From Laguncularia racemosa (Eukaryota; Streptophyta; Magnoliopsida; Myrtales; Combretaceae): a stretch of 64,000 nucleotides of DNA. Position numbers and translations under genes: made by a program. This document shows, piece by piece, positions 41,313-51,512 of this stretch (position 1 is its first letter; each line of letters starts with the position of its first letter). Where the stretch lies: contig JBBMOL010000592.1 of NCBI GenBank assembly GCA_037954665.1, positions 62,001 to 126,000 of the forward strand, given 5' to 3'. The notes under the pieces are model-generated. The model saw only the letters and a list, made by a program, of their open reading frames with translations, was not told where the DNA came from and made no database searches.

Positions 41313-42560
41313 TGAAAAGAAAATTGAGGCGTTTTCCATGTTTACCCTTAATCTCAAAATACTTGAGAAAGTATAGATAACACTCCCCATAGTTGTTGCA
41401 TTTTCCTTTTATGCTTTTGCTATTAACACTAAATCATTGGCAAAAGCAACCTAAAGAATTCTTAAGTTAACACCTCTGAACCTAAATGGATCCTAAGTAC
41501 CCATTTGAACTTCATACTCTATCCATTAGCTTAGAAGTTTCAATCCCAAGATAAAATGATTAGGTGACAAAGGAACACCTTAGAAAATTCTTTTATTAAA
41601 ACTAAAAGCAGATAAGGGAGATCCATTCACTAAAAGCTTCAATAGAAGTATATGAAATGCATTCATCTATTAAACATATCTACTATAGAAGAAAATTTAA
41701 ACTAGACAATGTGTAGTGAATGAAATCCCATTGTATTTTGTCATATGTTATTTCCATGTCCAATTTAACAATTATCCAACCATCTTTTCCTTTTTTTCCT
41801 TAGTAGGAGTGTAGAATCTCATTAATTAAAATTACATTGTTTGTCGTTCTTTTACTATGCATAATATTTCTACCGGATGAATTAGAGAATCTAGGAAGGG
41901 CCTAAGCCCAATGACTAATATCTTAGAAATTATCTTGTATAAGGTTGTACAGAGTACAATGGTTGGTAACGTAGTCAGCCTTGGTTCACTTGCTAAGATA
42001 CTTGGCAAGAAATAGAGATTTGTTGTATTTGCTTTTCCATGGAAAGTCCAATAGTTTCCCAACATTTCCCAAAAAGTAAGCATGTAAACCATCTTTTCCA
42101 AGCACTTTCCATGGGCTAATAACTAGCATGGCTACAAAAATCCCCTTTCTGTTTAGAGGTTTTGCTATGTTTTTATGAATCTTGCAATGAAAGGTCATAC
42201 CTTGCTTCCTCAAAAATTACATTTAATAAGGCACAAACATCCTTTTCAGTCTTAAAAGGATTTTGGAAATAGGATCTAATTTGATTTTGGATGCCTATCA
42301 TATCATAGATCTAATTTCCCATGATATGTTGGAGTGCCAAGATTCTATTTTTAGATCTTCCATTTGGTACCAAAGAGTAACAGTACATTGTGTTCTTATC
42401 TCCATCTTTGGTCAACTTTGCTCAGGTTTTCATTTTCCAAAAGCACTCCTCATAATAAAGGATATGATTTAATTCTTGGCTTTGATTTCTTTCTAAATCT
42501 ATTAGAAGGGGAAGGACAAATTGCTAAGGTTTTTGGCAATACCCTCCAACCATCTCTCCT
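41313..42560 (-). pseudogene. L1-type LINE reverse transcriptase relic
   Basis: Minus-strand frames, joined by eye across frameshifts, give KNRILALQHIMGN, SPWKVLGKDGLHAYF, IVLCTTLYKIISKILVIGLR and PFLDSLIHP. Further on they give KLDME and the D-K-x-Q-W-D-F block, then VPLSPNHFILGL, and finally FANDLVLIAKA with the catalytic FADD changed to FAND. This is the plant L1 reverse-transcriptase order. No endonuclease domain was recognised to the right. The left end is cut at the A2 breakpoint. Confidence 0.8.
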
Positions 42561-43320
42561 CCTCCCCCTCTTCTTCTTCTTATTCATTTTTTTTTTTTGG
42601 GTATCGAGAATGCCAAATAATTCTACATTTCGGGCTCTCATTTTGTTTGGCAAATGATTGGTTGCTAGTATAGTATAAAATCATTTTCATAGGCATCACA
42701 TTTCTCTTTAATCATTTTCATACATAAGTCATGAGAGAACCAGATTAGCTAACATTGTTATTCCTTAGGGCTCCCTTTACATATGAGTGGGCTTTTAGCA
42801 AAAGAGGATAGTGATTTGATCGCCACTTTTGAAGATATAAAAAAAAATTATTCAAGATACATGACTTTCCACTCATTATTCCACTACCTTTAATCTAACC
42901 TCTATCGAATAAGCCTAGTAATTTTGTTTATTTGATCAAGTAATTTTTTGTAGAATAAAGCCCATGTCACTAAATAATCTTTCATGTGGTTTTTAGAATT
43001 GAAAGCCTTGATTTTAAGGAACAACCCTCTACCCCATTTTTCACGAGTGTGGACAATATCATTATGGTCTTTCATTGCTAACTAAGGTCTATCATTAACT
43101 AGACTTCTAAAAGCTTGCATGTTGTCCCATAACATGGGCCTAAACTTTAAACAAAGGGACCCATAAATTGTTGAGTAAAACCAAGAGGAAGAAGAATGCC
43201 CGTCTTGTAGCACAACATGCATGATCTCACTATTTAGCTAATGCTCTCCACATCTAATACGTCTATATACCATAATATTAACATCTCCACTTTACCCTTC
43301 ATCCTTAAAATAAAGGCATA
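42561..43320. other. Unassigned, perhaps upstream LINE sequence
   Basis: No supported feature. It is next to the LINE relic and could hold its decayed endonuclease-RT linker; a T/CT-rich stretch is at 42560-42600. Confidence 0.4.
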
Positions 43321-44790
43321 TGATAAGTGTTGTAAAATACTTATTTTTTGTAATATTTATAATAACCTTTTTTTTAATTCTTTTACATTTTGGATGGATA
43401 TTGCACTTAATCACTATTTATTTTGATTTTAGAGCTTTGAAATGTAATTTATAATTTAATAGAAGAATTTCGTGAAATTTGAAGCAAAAATATCAATTTT
43501 ACCAAAAAGTACAACATGGTGAAGAGCATGACCGTGTCTAAAGCCATGCAGAATAGGACAAGGTAGAGCATTTTAGAGAAGCCATGCAAGCAGTCATGTG
43601 GAAGTACACAAGCAAGAACACGCCTGTGTCAGAGGGTGTGTCGAAGGTAATTTTTCAATATATTTGAAATAGAATGGTACACAAGCAATAGCACAACCGT
43701 GTTATGACCATGCTAAGTCAAAATACAATTTTCTAAAATTGATTTTCAAGCTTAATTTCTCTTCCCAAAAGCGCAATTCAATATGAAGATTTGATTTCCT
43801 TTCAAGAGTAGCTGGGTTTCCTAAAATCTAGAGAAGCCATTACTATTTATTGAATTAATATTCATAATCTATGAAGATTCTTGGGATTATTCTAGGAAAC
43901 TAAAACTTTCGTAGAAGAGCAACAATTGATGGCTATATAAGAAGTACGGATTTTCTACATACGAAGAGAATTATGGGTTGATAGTAACATAGTGATAGAT
44001 ATTTAGTATTATTGCTTATTTGATGCTTTTTTTATACACTATTTTTATATTGTCGCTTTTAGATTTAATATATTGCTAGCTTAAATTTTCTTTTGTACTC
44101 GAGTATAATGAACCTTAGAATAAATATGCAATTTTCTTATTTATTATTCAATAAATTATTTATTATTCTTGTGATCAAATTATGTGTTCTTCATTGTTTT
44201 CAATTTAATATTACCGATATATTAATTGAAATTTGATTTCTTATATAACGATTGAGAAATCCTATATTAGAATAGATATAACATAATTGAAAGGAGTTGT
44301 ATCCAATCATAAAGATAGAACGACGTAAATATTCTAGATTAAAGTCAAACCTAATAATGGAATTCATAAATCGAATGTAATGCAATTCTATGGGATTTTA
44401 ATTAGGAAGATATTTCAATTAATCAACATAGAATTAAGAATTAGTAGACTTGAGAAAGTTGTTAGTTTAATTTAAGAATTCTAAAGGTCCAAAAATACAA
44501 TAATGAAATTAAATAATAATTAATTAATTATATTAGTAATTTTAGGGAAATTTAATATTTAGATACACTGTTAATGATTGTTACTCCCTTTAGTTTACTT
44601 ATTGTTTAATTTTACTTACTTTACTCAATTTTTCATATTAGATAATAAGAAAAATGGCAATTACTAGTAATCATAATTCATGTGGGATCAACACTCAATA
44701 TTAATATCCACAATATTATAAAATCGATAGATACACTTATTTATAGGTCTAAAATAATAGAATAGACCAATACCGATATTCTTCTAACTG
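43321..44790 (+). repeat. Old Athila-type solo LTR
   Basis: It begins TGATAAGTGTTGTAAAATAC, like the start of the C LTR (TGATAAGTCGCAAAATACC), and keeps the same order of landmarks: degenerate ACACG/CGTGT motifs (43510-43720), TATATAAG (43934-43941), the GACTTGAGAAAGTTGTTAG block and GATAATAAG near the end. No internal region follows. It is strongly diverged and the right end is uncertain. Confidence 0.55.
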
Positions 44791-45369
44791 CTAGAGGTAA
44801 TAAAAGGCGTATGTATTAAGGCTATCCAACTTTGCTTCAAGGAGCACAACGAAAGTAGCCACTTGTCTTCCATCTGCATGGTTATCACTTTATGCCACAA
44901 AATTTCTACACCAATTTGTGCTACAGCCTTAGCCTAAAAAACTATTGTATAAGGTGACATTTTCTTATCAAGCAGAGCCATCATCTCCTCTTTGTTGTGT
45001 AGTAGGATTGGACGCAGAACGTGTTTCTTTAGCCAGAACGCTACAGGTAACATCATCTGTGGTACCCCAGGATGCTTGTCCTCAAGATTTGAATTGCAAC
45101 CAGTTTGATGGTTTTCTCCCAAGTTTGCATTGCTGTTGTTCTATTGTGTTAGCATTAGAAGCAAGATGGTGAATTCCTTGATTATTGCTATTCTCAATCC
45201 GAATTTGGTCATCAATGTTATCTCTTTTAGCTCCAAGACCATCACTTCAGTCCGTGGAAATTGATCATTGGGACGATTCAATCATCCAGTTACAACTCTA
45301 TGCTGTCTATTCAATGAAAACAGATAGAAGAGGCACCAACATGGAGTGATCCATGAGAGGTCCGAGTGT
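44791..45369 (-). other. Flank left of element D, unrecognised
   Basis: Continuous with 51111 onward before D inserted. Minus-strand frames give Asn/Gln/Ser-rich stretches such as DDQIRIENSNNQGIHHLASN. It may be LINE ORF1-like or old genic DNA; I cannot decide. Confidence 0.25.
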
Positions 45370-45374
45370 TGTTG

Positions 45375-45938
45375 TAACGCAGCGCGGATAGCGTACGAAA
45401 CGAATCCGATTATGGATTGGTTTCAGAAAGAATAACGAAGAATTATTCCTTGAAGAAATTTGGTTGCGCACAACCGATAAATGGAGAAAATCCTCTCTCA
45501 AAAGTGTATTTCAAATGGTTAATAAAACGTAACCATAAAATAACCTAACATCGGTATTTATACTGTCCTGTAAAAATACATAAAAAGGAAATATACATGT
45601 ATACGTGGAAATAAATATTACTATACACGTCTATTCTCTGTCGTGTACACAGCCGTGCCTCCCAGCCGTGTATGAGTCTGTGAACAATCCTGACCGAATA
45701 CACGACTGTGTTTATGACCGTGTATGGAGACCGTGTATGATTCTATGAACAATCCAGACCGAATACACGGTCGTGTTCCTGACCGTGTATGGAGACCGTG
45801 TATGCTTTTGTGGGATTTCCTGATCGAATACACGGCCGTGCTTCTGGCCGTGTATAGAGGCCGTGTGTCTTTCTGGAAGTTCCCCTGACTCGTTACACGG
45901 CCGTGTAACGAACCGTGTACCAGTCAGTGTCTCCATCA
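45375..45938 (-). repeat. D 3' LTR
   Basis: 564 bp. On the minus strand: TGATGGAGAC, palindrome array (about 45930-45640) rich in TACACGGCCGTGTA and CCGTGTATGGAGACCGTGTA, then TATAAATACC (45562-45553), ending CTGCGTTA. It differs from the 5' LTR by a 13-bp GGAGACCGTGTAT unit and point changes. Confidence 0.9.
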
Positions 45939-47152
45939 TTCTCTCCCACCAATGGAGAACTCGACCCTGAGTTCTCGTTAGGATATAACGGCGTATCATC
46001 AGGGTGGAAAAGTGATAAATCCGCGACATTAAAAGTACAAGAAATGTTCATATCTTCAGGAAGTTGTACGACGTATACATTTTCGTTTATCTTGTGCACG
46101 ACTTCATAAGGACTATACTTTTTAGGTTGGAGCTTCCCATATCTACCTGTAGGGAAACGCTCTTTTCGAAGGTAAACCATTACCTGATCGCCCACGGCAA
46201 AGATTTTCTTCCGTCTATGCTTATCCGTAGCCCCTTTGTATTGGGTATTGGCTTCCTCTATCTTTCGTCTGACTTCCGCTGCAGTGGTTTGGTATTGTCC
46301 CGCCATATGTTTAGCAGCCACATCACCCAACATGTCCTTGGGTAATTTGATCAAGTCCAGCGCATATTGTGGTGTTTTGGTATATACCACTGAGAACGAT
46401 GACCTCCTAATAGTTCGGTGGACGGAACTATTGTAAGCAAATTCAGCTTGAGCCAACGCTTGATCCCATTGCCTTGGCTTCTCACGACAAATACTTCTAA
46501 TGAGGTTTCCGAGGGTCCTGTTAGTTACCTCCGTTTGACCATCGGTTTGAGGATGAGCGGTGCTGCTGTAATTCAGAGATGAGTCAAACATATACCAGAG
46601 AGTCCTCCAAAAGTGGCTAAGGAATTTGCTATCTCTATTGGAAGTAATGGACTTTGGGACCCTATGTAGACGCACCACTTCCTTGAAGAATAGCCGTGCA
46701 ATTGCTTGTGCATCAACGGTCTTTCTGTAGGGGATAAAGTGGGCCATCTTGGAAAACCTGTCAACTACGACAAACACAGAGTCAGCACCTCGTTGGGTAC
46801 GAGGCAAACCGAGTATAAAGTCCATCGACAAGTCCTCCCAAATGTTTGCCGGTACTGGAAGAGGGTTATATAGGCCAGTGTTTTGGGAATGCCCTTTCGA
46901 CACTTGGCAAATATAACACCTTTCCACGATCCTATACACATCCCTCTTTAGCTGAGGCCAAAAATACCTTTCGGTAACTGCGGCTAGGGTTTTATCTCTG
47001 CCCATATGCCCCACCAATCCACCACCATGCAGGTCTCGGATAAGCTTTTCCCGTAAGGAAGATTTAGGGATGCACAACTGATTCCCTTTCATTAAGTATC
47101 CTTCATGGATATGGTAGTCGTCACACGGTTCTTTGTTGGCACACTTAGTCTA
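45893..47152 (-). pseudogene. D integrase
   Basis: Zinc-binding domain: LHGGGLVGHMGRDKTLAAV and CYICQVSKG (about residues 20-62). Core: LSMDFILGLPR, then ITSNRDSKFLSHFW, where the second catalytic Asp is Asn, and the TAHPQTDGQTEV block with the Glu. The C-terminal part reads VMVYLRKERFPTGRYGKLQP and FNVADLSLFHPDDTPLYPNE. The frame passes into the 3' LTR for 46 bases and ends with TAA at 45895-45893, made by the palindrome TACACGGCCGTGTAA. The TAG at 47152-47150 replaces Trp. Confidence 0.9.
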
Positions 47153-47641
47153 CGTTTCCTTGAAGTCGCTATCCCCTTCGTATAGCTCCTTTAGTTTCTC
47201 AAAACCAACAATGTCCGCACTTAAAGTAAGTAGGACATCTGCTCTTCTACTCAGGGCGTCCGCGACCTTGTTTTGCACACCCGACTTGTGCATTAGTCTG
47301 AAAGGAAACCTTTGTAAGAACTCAATCCACTTGGTGTGCAAGTCCTTACTAATCTGGGTTTGGCCACTTAAGTGTTTAAGTGCCCCGCAGTCAGAATATA
47401 AAATGAACTCCTTTCCAATCAAGTAGTGCTCTCATACTTTAAGAGCTCTCACCACGACGTAGAACTCCTTGTCATATGTAGACCAAGTCCTCCTTGCTTC
47501 ACACAATTTTTCACTATAAAAGGCGATTGGTCTTTTCTCCTGTGACAGTACCGCTCCAACTCCAACTCCACTGGTGTCACAATCCACCTCAAATAACTTC
47601 TCAAAATTTGGTAGCGCTAATACAGGAGCGCCACACAATCA
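47153..47641 (-). pseudogene. D RNase H
   Basis: It reads LFEVDCDTSGVGVGAVLSQE, RPIAFYSEKL, WSTYDKEFYVVVRALKV, then after a TGA (Trp) the RNase H end FRLMHKSGVQNKVADALSRR. The stops at 47639-47641 and 47432-47434 are CGA-to-TGA and TGG-to-TGA type. Catalytic Asp of CDTS and Glu of DKEF remain. Confidence 0.87.
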
Positions 47642-49186
47642 TTGCTTCAAGTTCATGAAACTTGCTTCCGCTTCTTCGCCCCATTGGAACTTACCCTTCT
47701 TCAAACACTCAGTCATGGGGGCAGCGACTGTACTAAAGTGCTTAATGAATCTCCTGTAGAAACTAGCTAAGCCGAGAAAGCTTCTCAACTTAGTAACGAT
47801 TTTCGGAACAGGCCATTCTCTAATCACTTTCATCTTTCCGTCATCTACCATCACCCCTTCACTGTTAACTATGAACCTAAGGAACAATAGTCGTTTTGAC
47901 ATAAATGTGCACTTCTTAAGATTGGCAAACAACTTATTTTCTTTCAATACCGACAGAATACACTTCAAATGCTCAAGATGCTCTTCTTCAGATTTACTAA
48001 ATACCAAAATATCGTCGAAATACACAACTATAAAACGACCATTAAAGGGTTTTAATACCTGGTTCATCACTCTCATGAAAGTGCTTGGTGCGTTACTAAG
48101 ACTGAACGGCATCACCAACCACTCATACAACCCCTCCTTTGTTTTGAATGTCGTTTTCCATTCGTCTCCGGGATGGATCCGAATCTGGTGGTACCCACTC
48201 CGCAGATCTACCTTGGAGAAGATGGTTGCCCCACTCAATCGATCCAACATATCCTCGATGCGCGGGATGGGGAATTTGTACCCTATGGTAATCTTATTGA
48301 TAGCCCTGCTATCAACACACATCCTCCAGCTCCCATCTTTCTTGGGAGTTAACAAGGCTGGAACCGCGCATGGACTCAAACTGTCCCGGATAAACCCTTT
48401 GTCCAAAAGCTCTTGGACCTTCTCCTGTAGAACTTCGGTCTCCTTAGGACTCATCCTATAATGTGGGAGGTTTGGGAGACTTGCTCCGGGCACCAGGTCT
48501 ATCTGGTGTTGAATGTCTCTTAAAGGCGGTAGACCCTCAGGTAGATCGTCCGAAACCACCTCCTTAAACTCCTCTAGTAGACTCTGTACTGCCTCCGGTA
48601 CTTCCCCATTAACCTCCTTCTCTCCAACTGCCACATCTTTTACTATGAGGGCATGTACCACTCGCGACTCCCTCAGGTCTTCCATCACTTCCTTCTCTGA
48701 TTGAGTGACGGTTAGGAACGGACGACTCTCAACTCTCTTCTCCTTCGGACGTCCTTCCCTTTTCAAGGGCAACAATGTGTACCTCACACCCTCCTTCACC
48801 AATTTGTATACATTCTCTTTGCCCGCATGTTGTGCGTCCACATCAAATTGCCATGGTCTCCCGAACAAAATGTGACAAGCATCCATGTCTACAATATCAT
48901 AGAATGCTTCATCGCGGTACTTCCCTATTGAGAAAGGTACCCTGCATCTCTCCCTGACTTCAATCTTCTCGGCCGCTTTAATCCAACCAATGGTGTACGG
49001 GTTCGGGTGCTTCTCGATAGGTAGCTGTAGCTGTTTCACAACTTCCCTTCCTATGATGTTTTCGCAACTCCCGCTGTCTACTATTAGTTCAAACAACTTC
49101 CCCTTGATAGTACACCTTGTGCGAAACAACTGGTGTCGCTGTGTGATCTCTTCTTGTTTCGGGGTAAGCATCATTCGCCGAATCAC
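47642..49186 (-). pseudogene. D protease and reverse transcriptase
   Basis: 515 open codons. Protease: LFELIVDSGSCENIIG (residues about 31-46, D-S-G intact) and HILFGRPWQFD. RT: LPPLRDIQHQIDLVPGASLP, PALLTPKKDGSWRMCVDSRA, FSKVDLRSGYHQIRIHPGDE, LVMPFSLSNAPSTFMRVMNQ and the catalytic VVYFDDILVFS (about 48030-47998). Single changes of the Gly-to-Ser/Arg kind (PFSLSNAP, FLRFIV) also fit G-to-A decay. It is the longest ORF in the window. Confidence 0.92.
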
Positions 49187-50521
49187 ATAAGTCGGTTCTG
49201 CTGCTTCTTCTTCTTCCTCATAATACTCTCCCTCTCCATCAGGTTCACAGCAAACCTCCTCATCATCCTCCCTATCAAGGATGTTTACGCTTCTCCTAGT
49301 AGGGCATTTGTTTGACCGATGACCCGGTTGATTGCATCAGAAACATTTGCCCAAGATCGGTTTGGCATAAGGATTACTCTACCTCTGGGTTCCCTTATGT
49401 TCCATCGGCTTCTTTCCCTCACTCTTCTCTTCTCTTTTGGCACTGTCATCAGTAGGCTTGTATGCAGCATTTCTACTTTTCTCAAATCCCGACTTACTAC
49501 CACTACCCACAGCTTCATCGATATATCCCTTCCTTCCACCTCCATATCTACTTCCCTGCTCTTGCAACATTAGCTCCGCTCAGAGAGCCAAGTTCTTTGC
49601 TTCTACTAGGGTCCTCACCATTGTAACTCCAATTTTATCTTTAATCTGGAGCTTCAGTCCTTCCACATATCGTGCTACTTGCTGGCCTTCGCTTTCCCTC
49701 AAGTCATTCCGTTCGGCCAACCTCATGAACTTCACCGTATACTCATGCACTGAGCGTTGCCCCTGGCGGCACCGCTGATATTGTTGGAACAATATCTGCT
49801 CATAGTCCAGCGAGAGGAAATCTTGTTGCAACAACTGCTTCATGCGATACCATGTCCTCACCGGGTGTTTTCCTTCCTGTTGACTTCTGCTCTGCAGTCT
49901 CTCCCACCATGCCGAGGCGCCACTCTTCAATCTGCACGCCACCAACCTCACTTGGCGGTCTTCGGGAATTTCCATGTAGTCAAAGAATTGATCCACTTCC
50001 GCAATCCAATCAAGGAAGCCTTCGATATTAAGGCCACCATCAAACCATGGAATGTCGACCTTCAGGCGGTAGTCTCCTCCGTCCCCTTGATCATAGCCTC
50101 CACGGTTCCTCCGATAGTCGCCATCTCTATGATGGTTCCCATAATGAACCGTCCGATAACCACCACCTCTACCACCGCGCCCTCGCTGTGGCCTACTCCC
50201 ATACATATCATCACTCTCCTCGCTGGACTCCTCATCCCCTACACGTTCCCACCTGTTCTCAATGACAGGTCGGATTATACGTCCACCGAATTCCTCCGCT
50301 GCACGTAGCGGATTTCTAACAACACCCCCAACCCCATTGGGGTCTACCGCTAAGGCGTCGAAATGCTCGATCAGTTCATCAAGGCGCCGTTCCATATGCC
50401 CGACCTTCTGATGCATCGCGTCGAACTCTGCCCTTGGAACCCACTGATGGTTTCCTTGTGACCTCGCATCTTGAACACCGTCAAGAACACGACCGCTGTC
50501 ATCGCCTTGATGAGTTGACAT
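49187..50521 (-). pseudogene. gag: D gag and zinc knuckle
   Basis: The ATG is at 50521 (MSTHQGDDSG), only 19 bases after the primer site. An upstream GTG could extend the frame by two codons but is not a plausible start. Residues about 100-310 hold the gag domain: LKVDIPWFDGGLNIEGFLDW, SGASAWWERLQ, YEQILFQQYQRC and QQVARYVEGL. After TGA (49580-49582) and TAG (49379-49381), the zinc knuckle starts CF-stop-CNQPGH, with TGA for Arg at 49339-49337. An acidic linker leads to protease. Confidence 0.88.
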
Positions 50522-50540
50522 CACCACAGGAAATAGCCTT

Positions 50541-50552
50541 GCTTTGATACCA
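50541..50552 (-). other. D primer-binding site
   Basis: The minus strand reads TGGTATCAAAGC two bases after the LTR, the initiator tRNA-Met type with one difference from A1 (A for G). Confidence 0.85.
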
Positions 50553-50554
50553 AC

Positions 50555-51105
50555 TAACGCAGCGCGGATAGCGTACGAAATGAATCCGATTATGGATTGG
50601 TTTCATAAAGAATAACAAAGAATTATTCCTTGAAGAAATCTGGTTGTGCACAACCAATAAACGGAGAAAATCCTCTCTCAAAAGTGTATTTCAAATGGTT
50701 AATAAAACGTAACCCTAAAATAACCTAACATCGGTATTTATACTGCCTTGTAAAAATACATAAAAAGGAAATATACACGTACACGTGAAAATAAATATTA
50801 CTATACATGTCTATTCTCTGTCGTGTACACGGCCGTGCCTCCCAGCCGTGTATGAGTCTGTGAACAATCCTGACCGAATACACAGCCGTGTTTATGACCG
50901 TGTATGATTCTGTGAACAATCCTGATCGAATACACAGTCGTGTTCCTGACCGTGTATGGAGACCGTGTATGCTTCTGTGGGATTTTCTGATCGAATACAT
51001 GGCCGTGCTTCTGGCCGTGTATAGAGGCCATGTGTCTTTCTGGAAGTTCCCCTGACTCATTACACGGCCGTGTAATGAACCGTGTATCAGCCCGTGTCTC
51101 CATCA
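50555..51105 (-). repeat. D 5' LTR
   Basis: 551 bp. Palindrome array at about 51090-50820 on the minus strand, then TATAAATACC (50742-50733). It ends TA next to the primer site, as does the other LTR. Confidence 0.9.
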
Positions 51106-51110
51106 TGTTG

Positions 51111-51512
51111 CAAGAACTAGAGATTGAATGTTAAGATTGCTTTTTGATCCATTTTCCCCTGAGGTATGCTTTCCTTTTTTTTTTTTTTCATTGTTACGCT
51201 TTGTCTTTGGAAGGGAGTATAAGAGGGGGTGTTTGAAGTAGAAGCTCTAAAGATAAAAGATTCCTCATCTGTGTAGTTCTTTGCATTCTCTGCTTTCTTA
51301 TGAATTGATGGCTTTTCACTCTCCGTGAAATATCGCCCCTCAACCGCTGTATCATTTCCCAACGCTGACTTGCTTCGATTCGACATGATGGTGGGTGTTT
51401 TCAATCCTCTACCCCTTAACTCTTCGAATCCGTTTCTTACCTTCAATGATTCTATTATTTCTACTTTCCCCTTCATTATTTGTGATCGTAGGGGATTTTC
51501 TTTCAAATTCAA
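51111..51512 (-). CDS. Unrecognised 131-codon ORF
   Basis: A minus-strand ORF from 51512 to 51117, rich in Lys, Ser and Thr (for example KMDQKAILTFNL at the end and a KKKKKE stretch). I do not recognise it. It abuts the D insertion site, so it may have continued into 45369 leftward. It could be LINE ORF1, a decayed host exon or chance. Confidence 0.2.

Larger units (their letters stand above)
45375..51105 (-). mobile_element. Element D, chromovirus-like Ty3/gypsy retrotransposon
   Basis: It is flanked by TGTTG at 45370-45374 and 51106-51110. LTRs are 45375-45938 and 50555-51105. The initiator tRNA-Met-like primer site is beside the right LTR and the purine tract GGTGGGAGAGAA beside the left one, so transcription is leftward. 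All coding domains are present in a single frame broken by six stops, each a single transition. LTR termini in element orientation are TG...TA in both copies. No chromodomain was seen, so lineage is left open. Confidence 0.92.

Noticed and set aside
42561..43320. AP-endonuclease domain of the LINE
   Set aside because: I looked for it upstream of RT on the minus strand but found no convincing motif.
45893..46140. Chromodomain at the end of D integrase
   Set aside because: The tail has no recognisable chromodomain aromatic cage; it ends in an acidic, Ser-rich stretch and LTR-encoded residues.
49757..50308. Plus-strand 183-codon ORF
   Set aside because: Antisense shadow of D gag; no recognisable protein.
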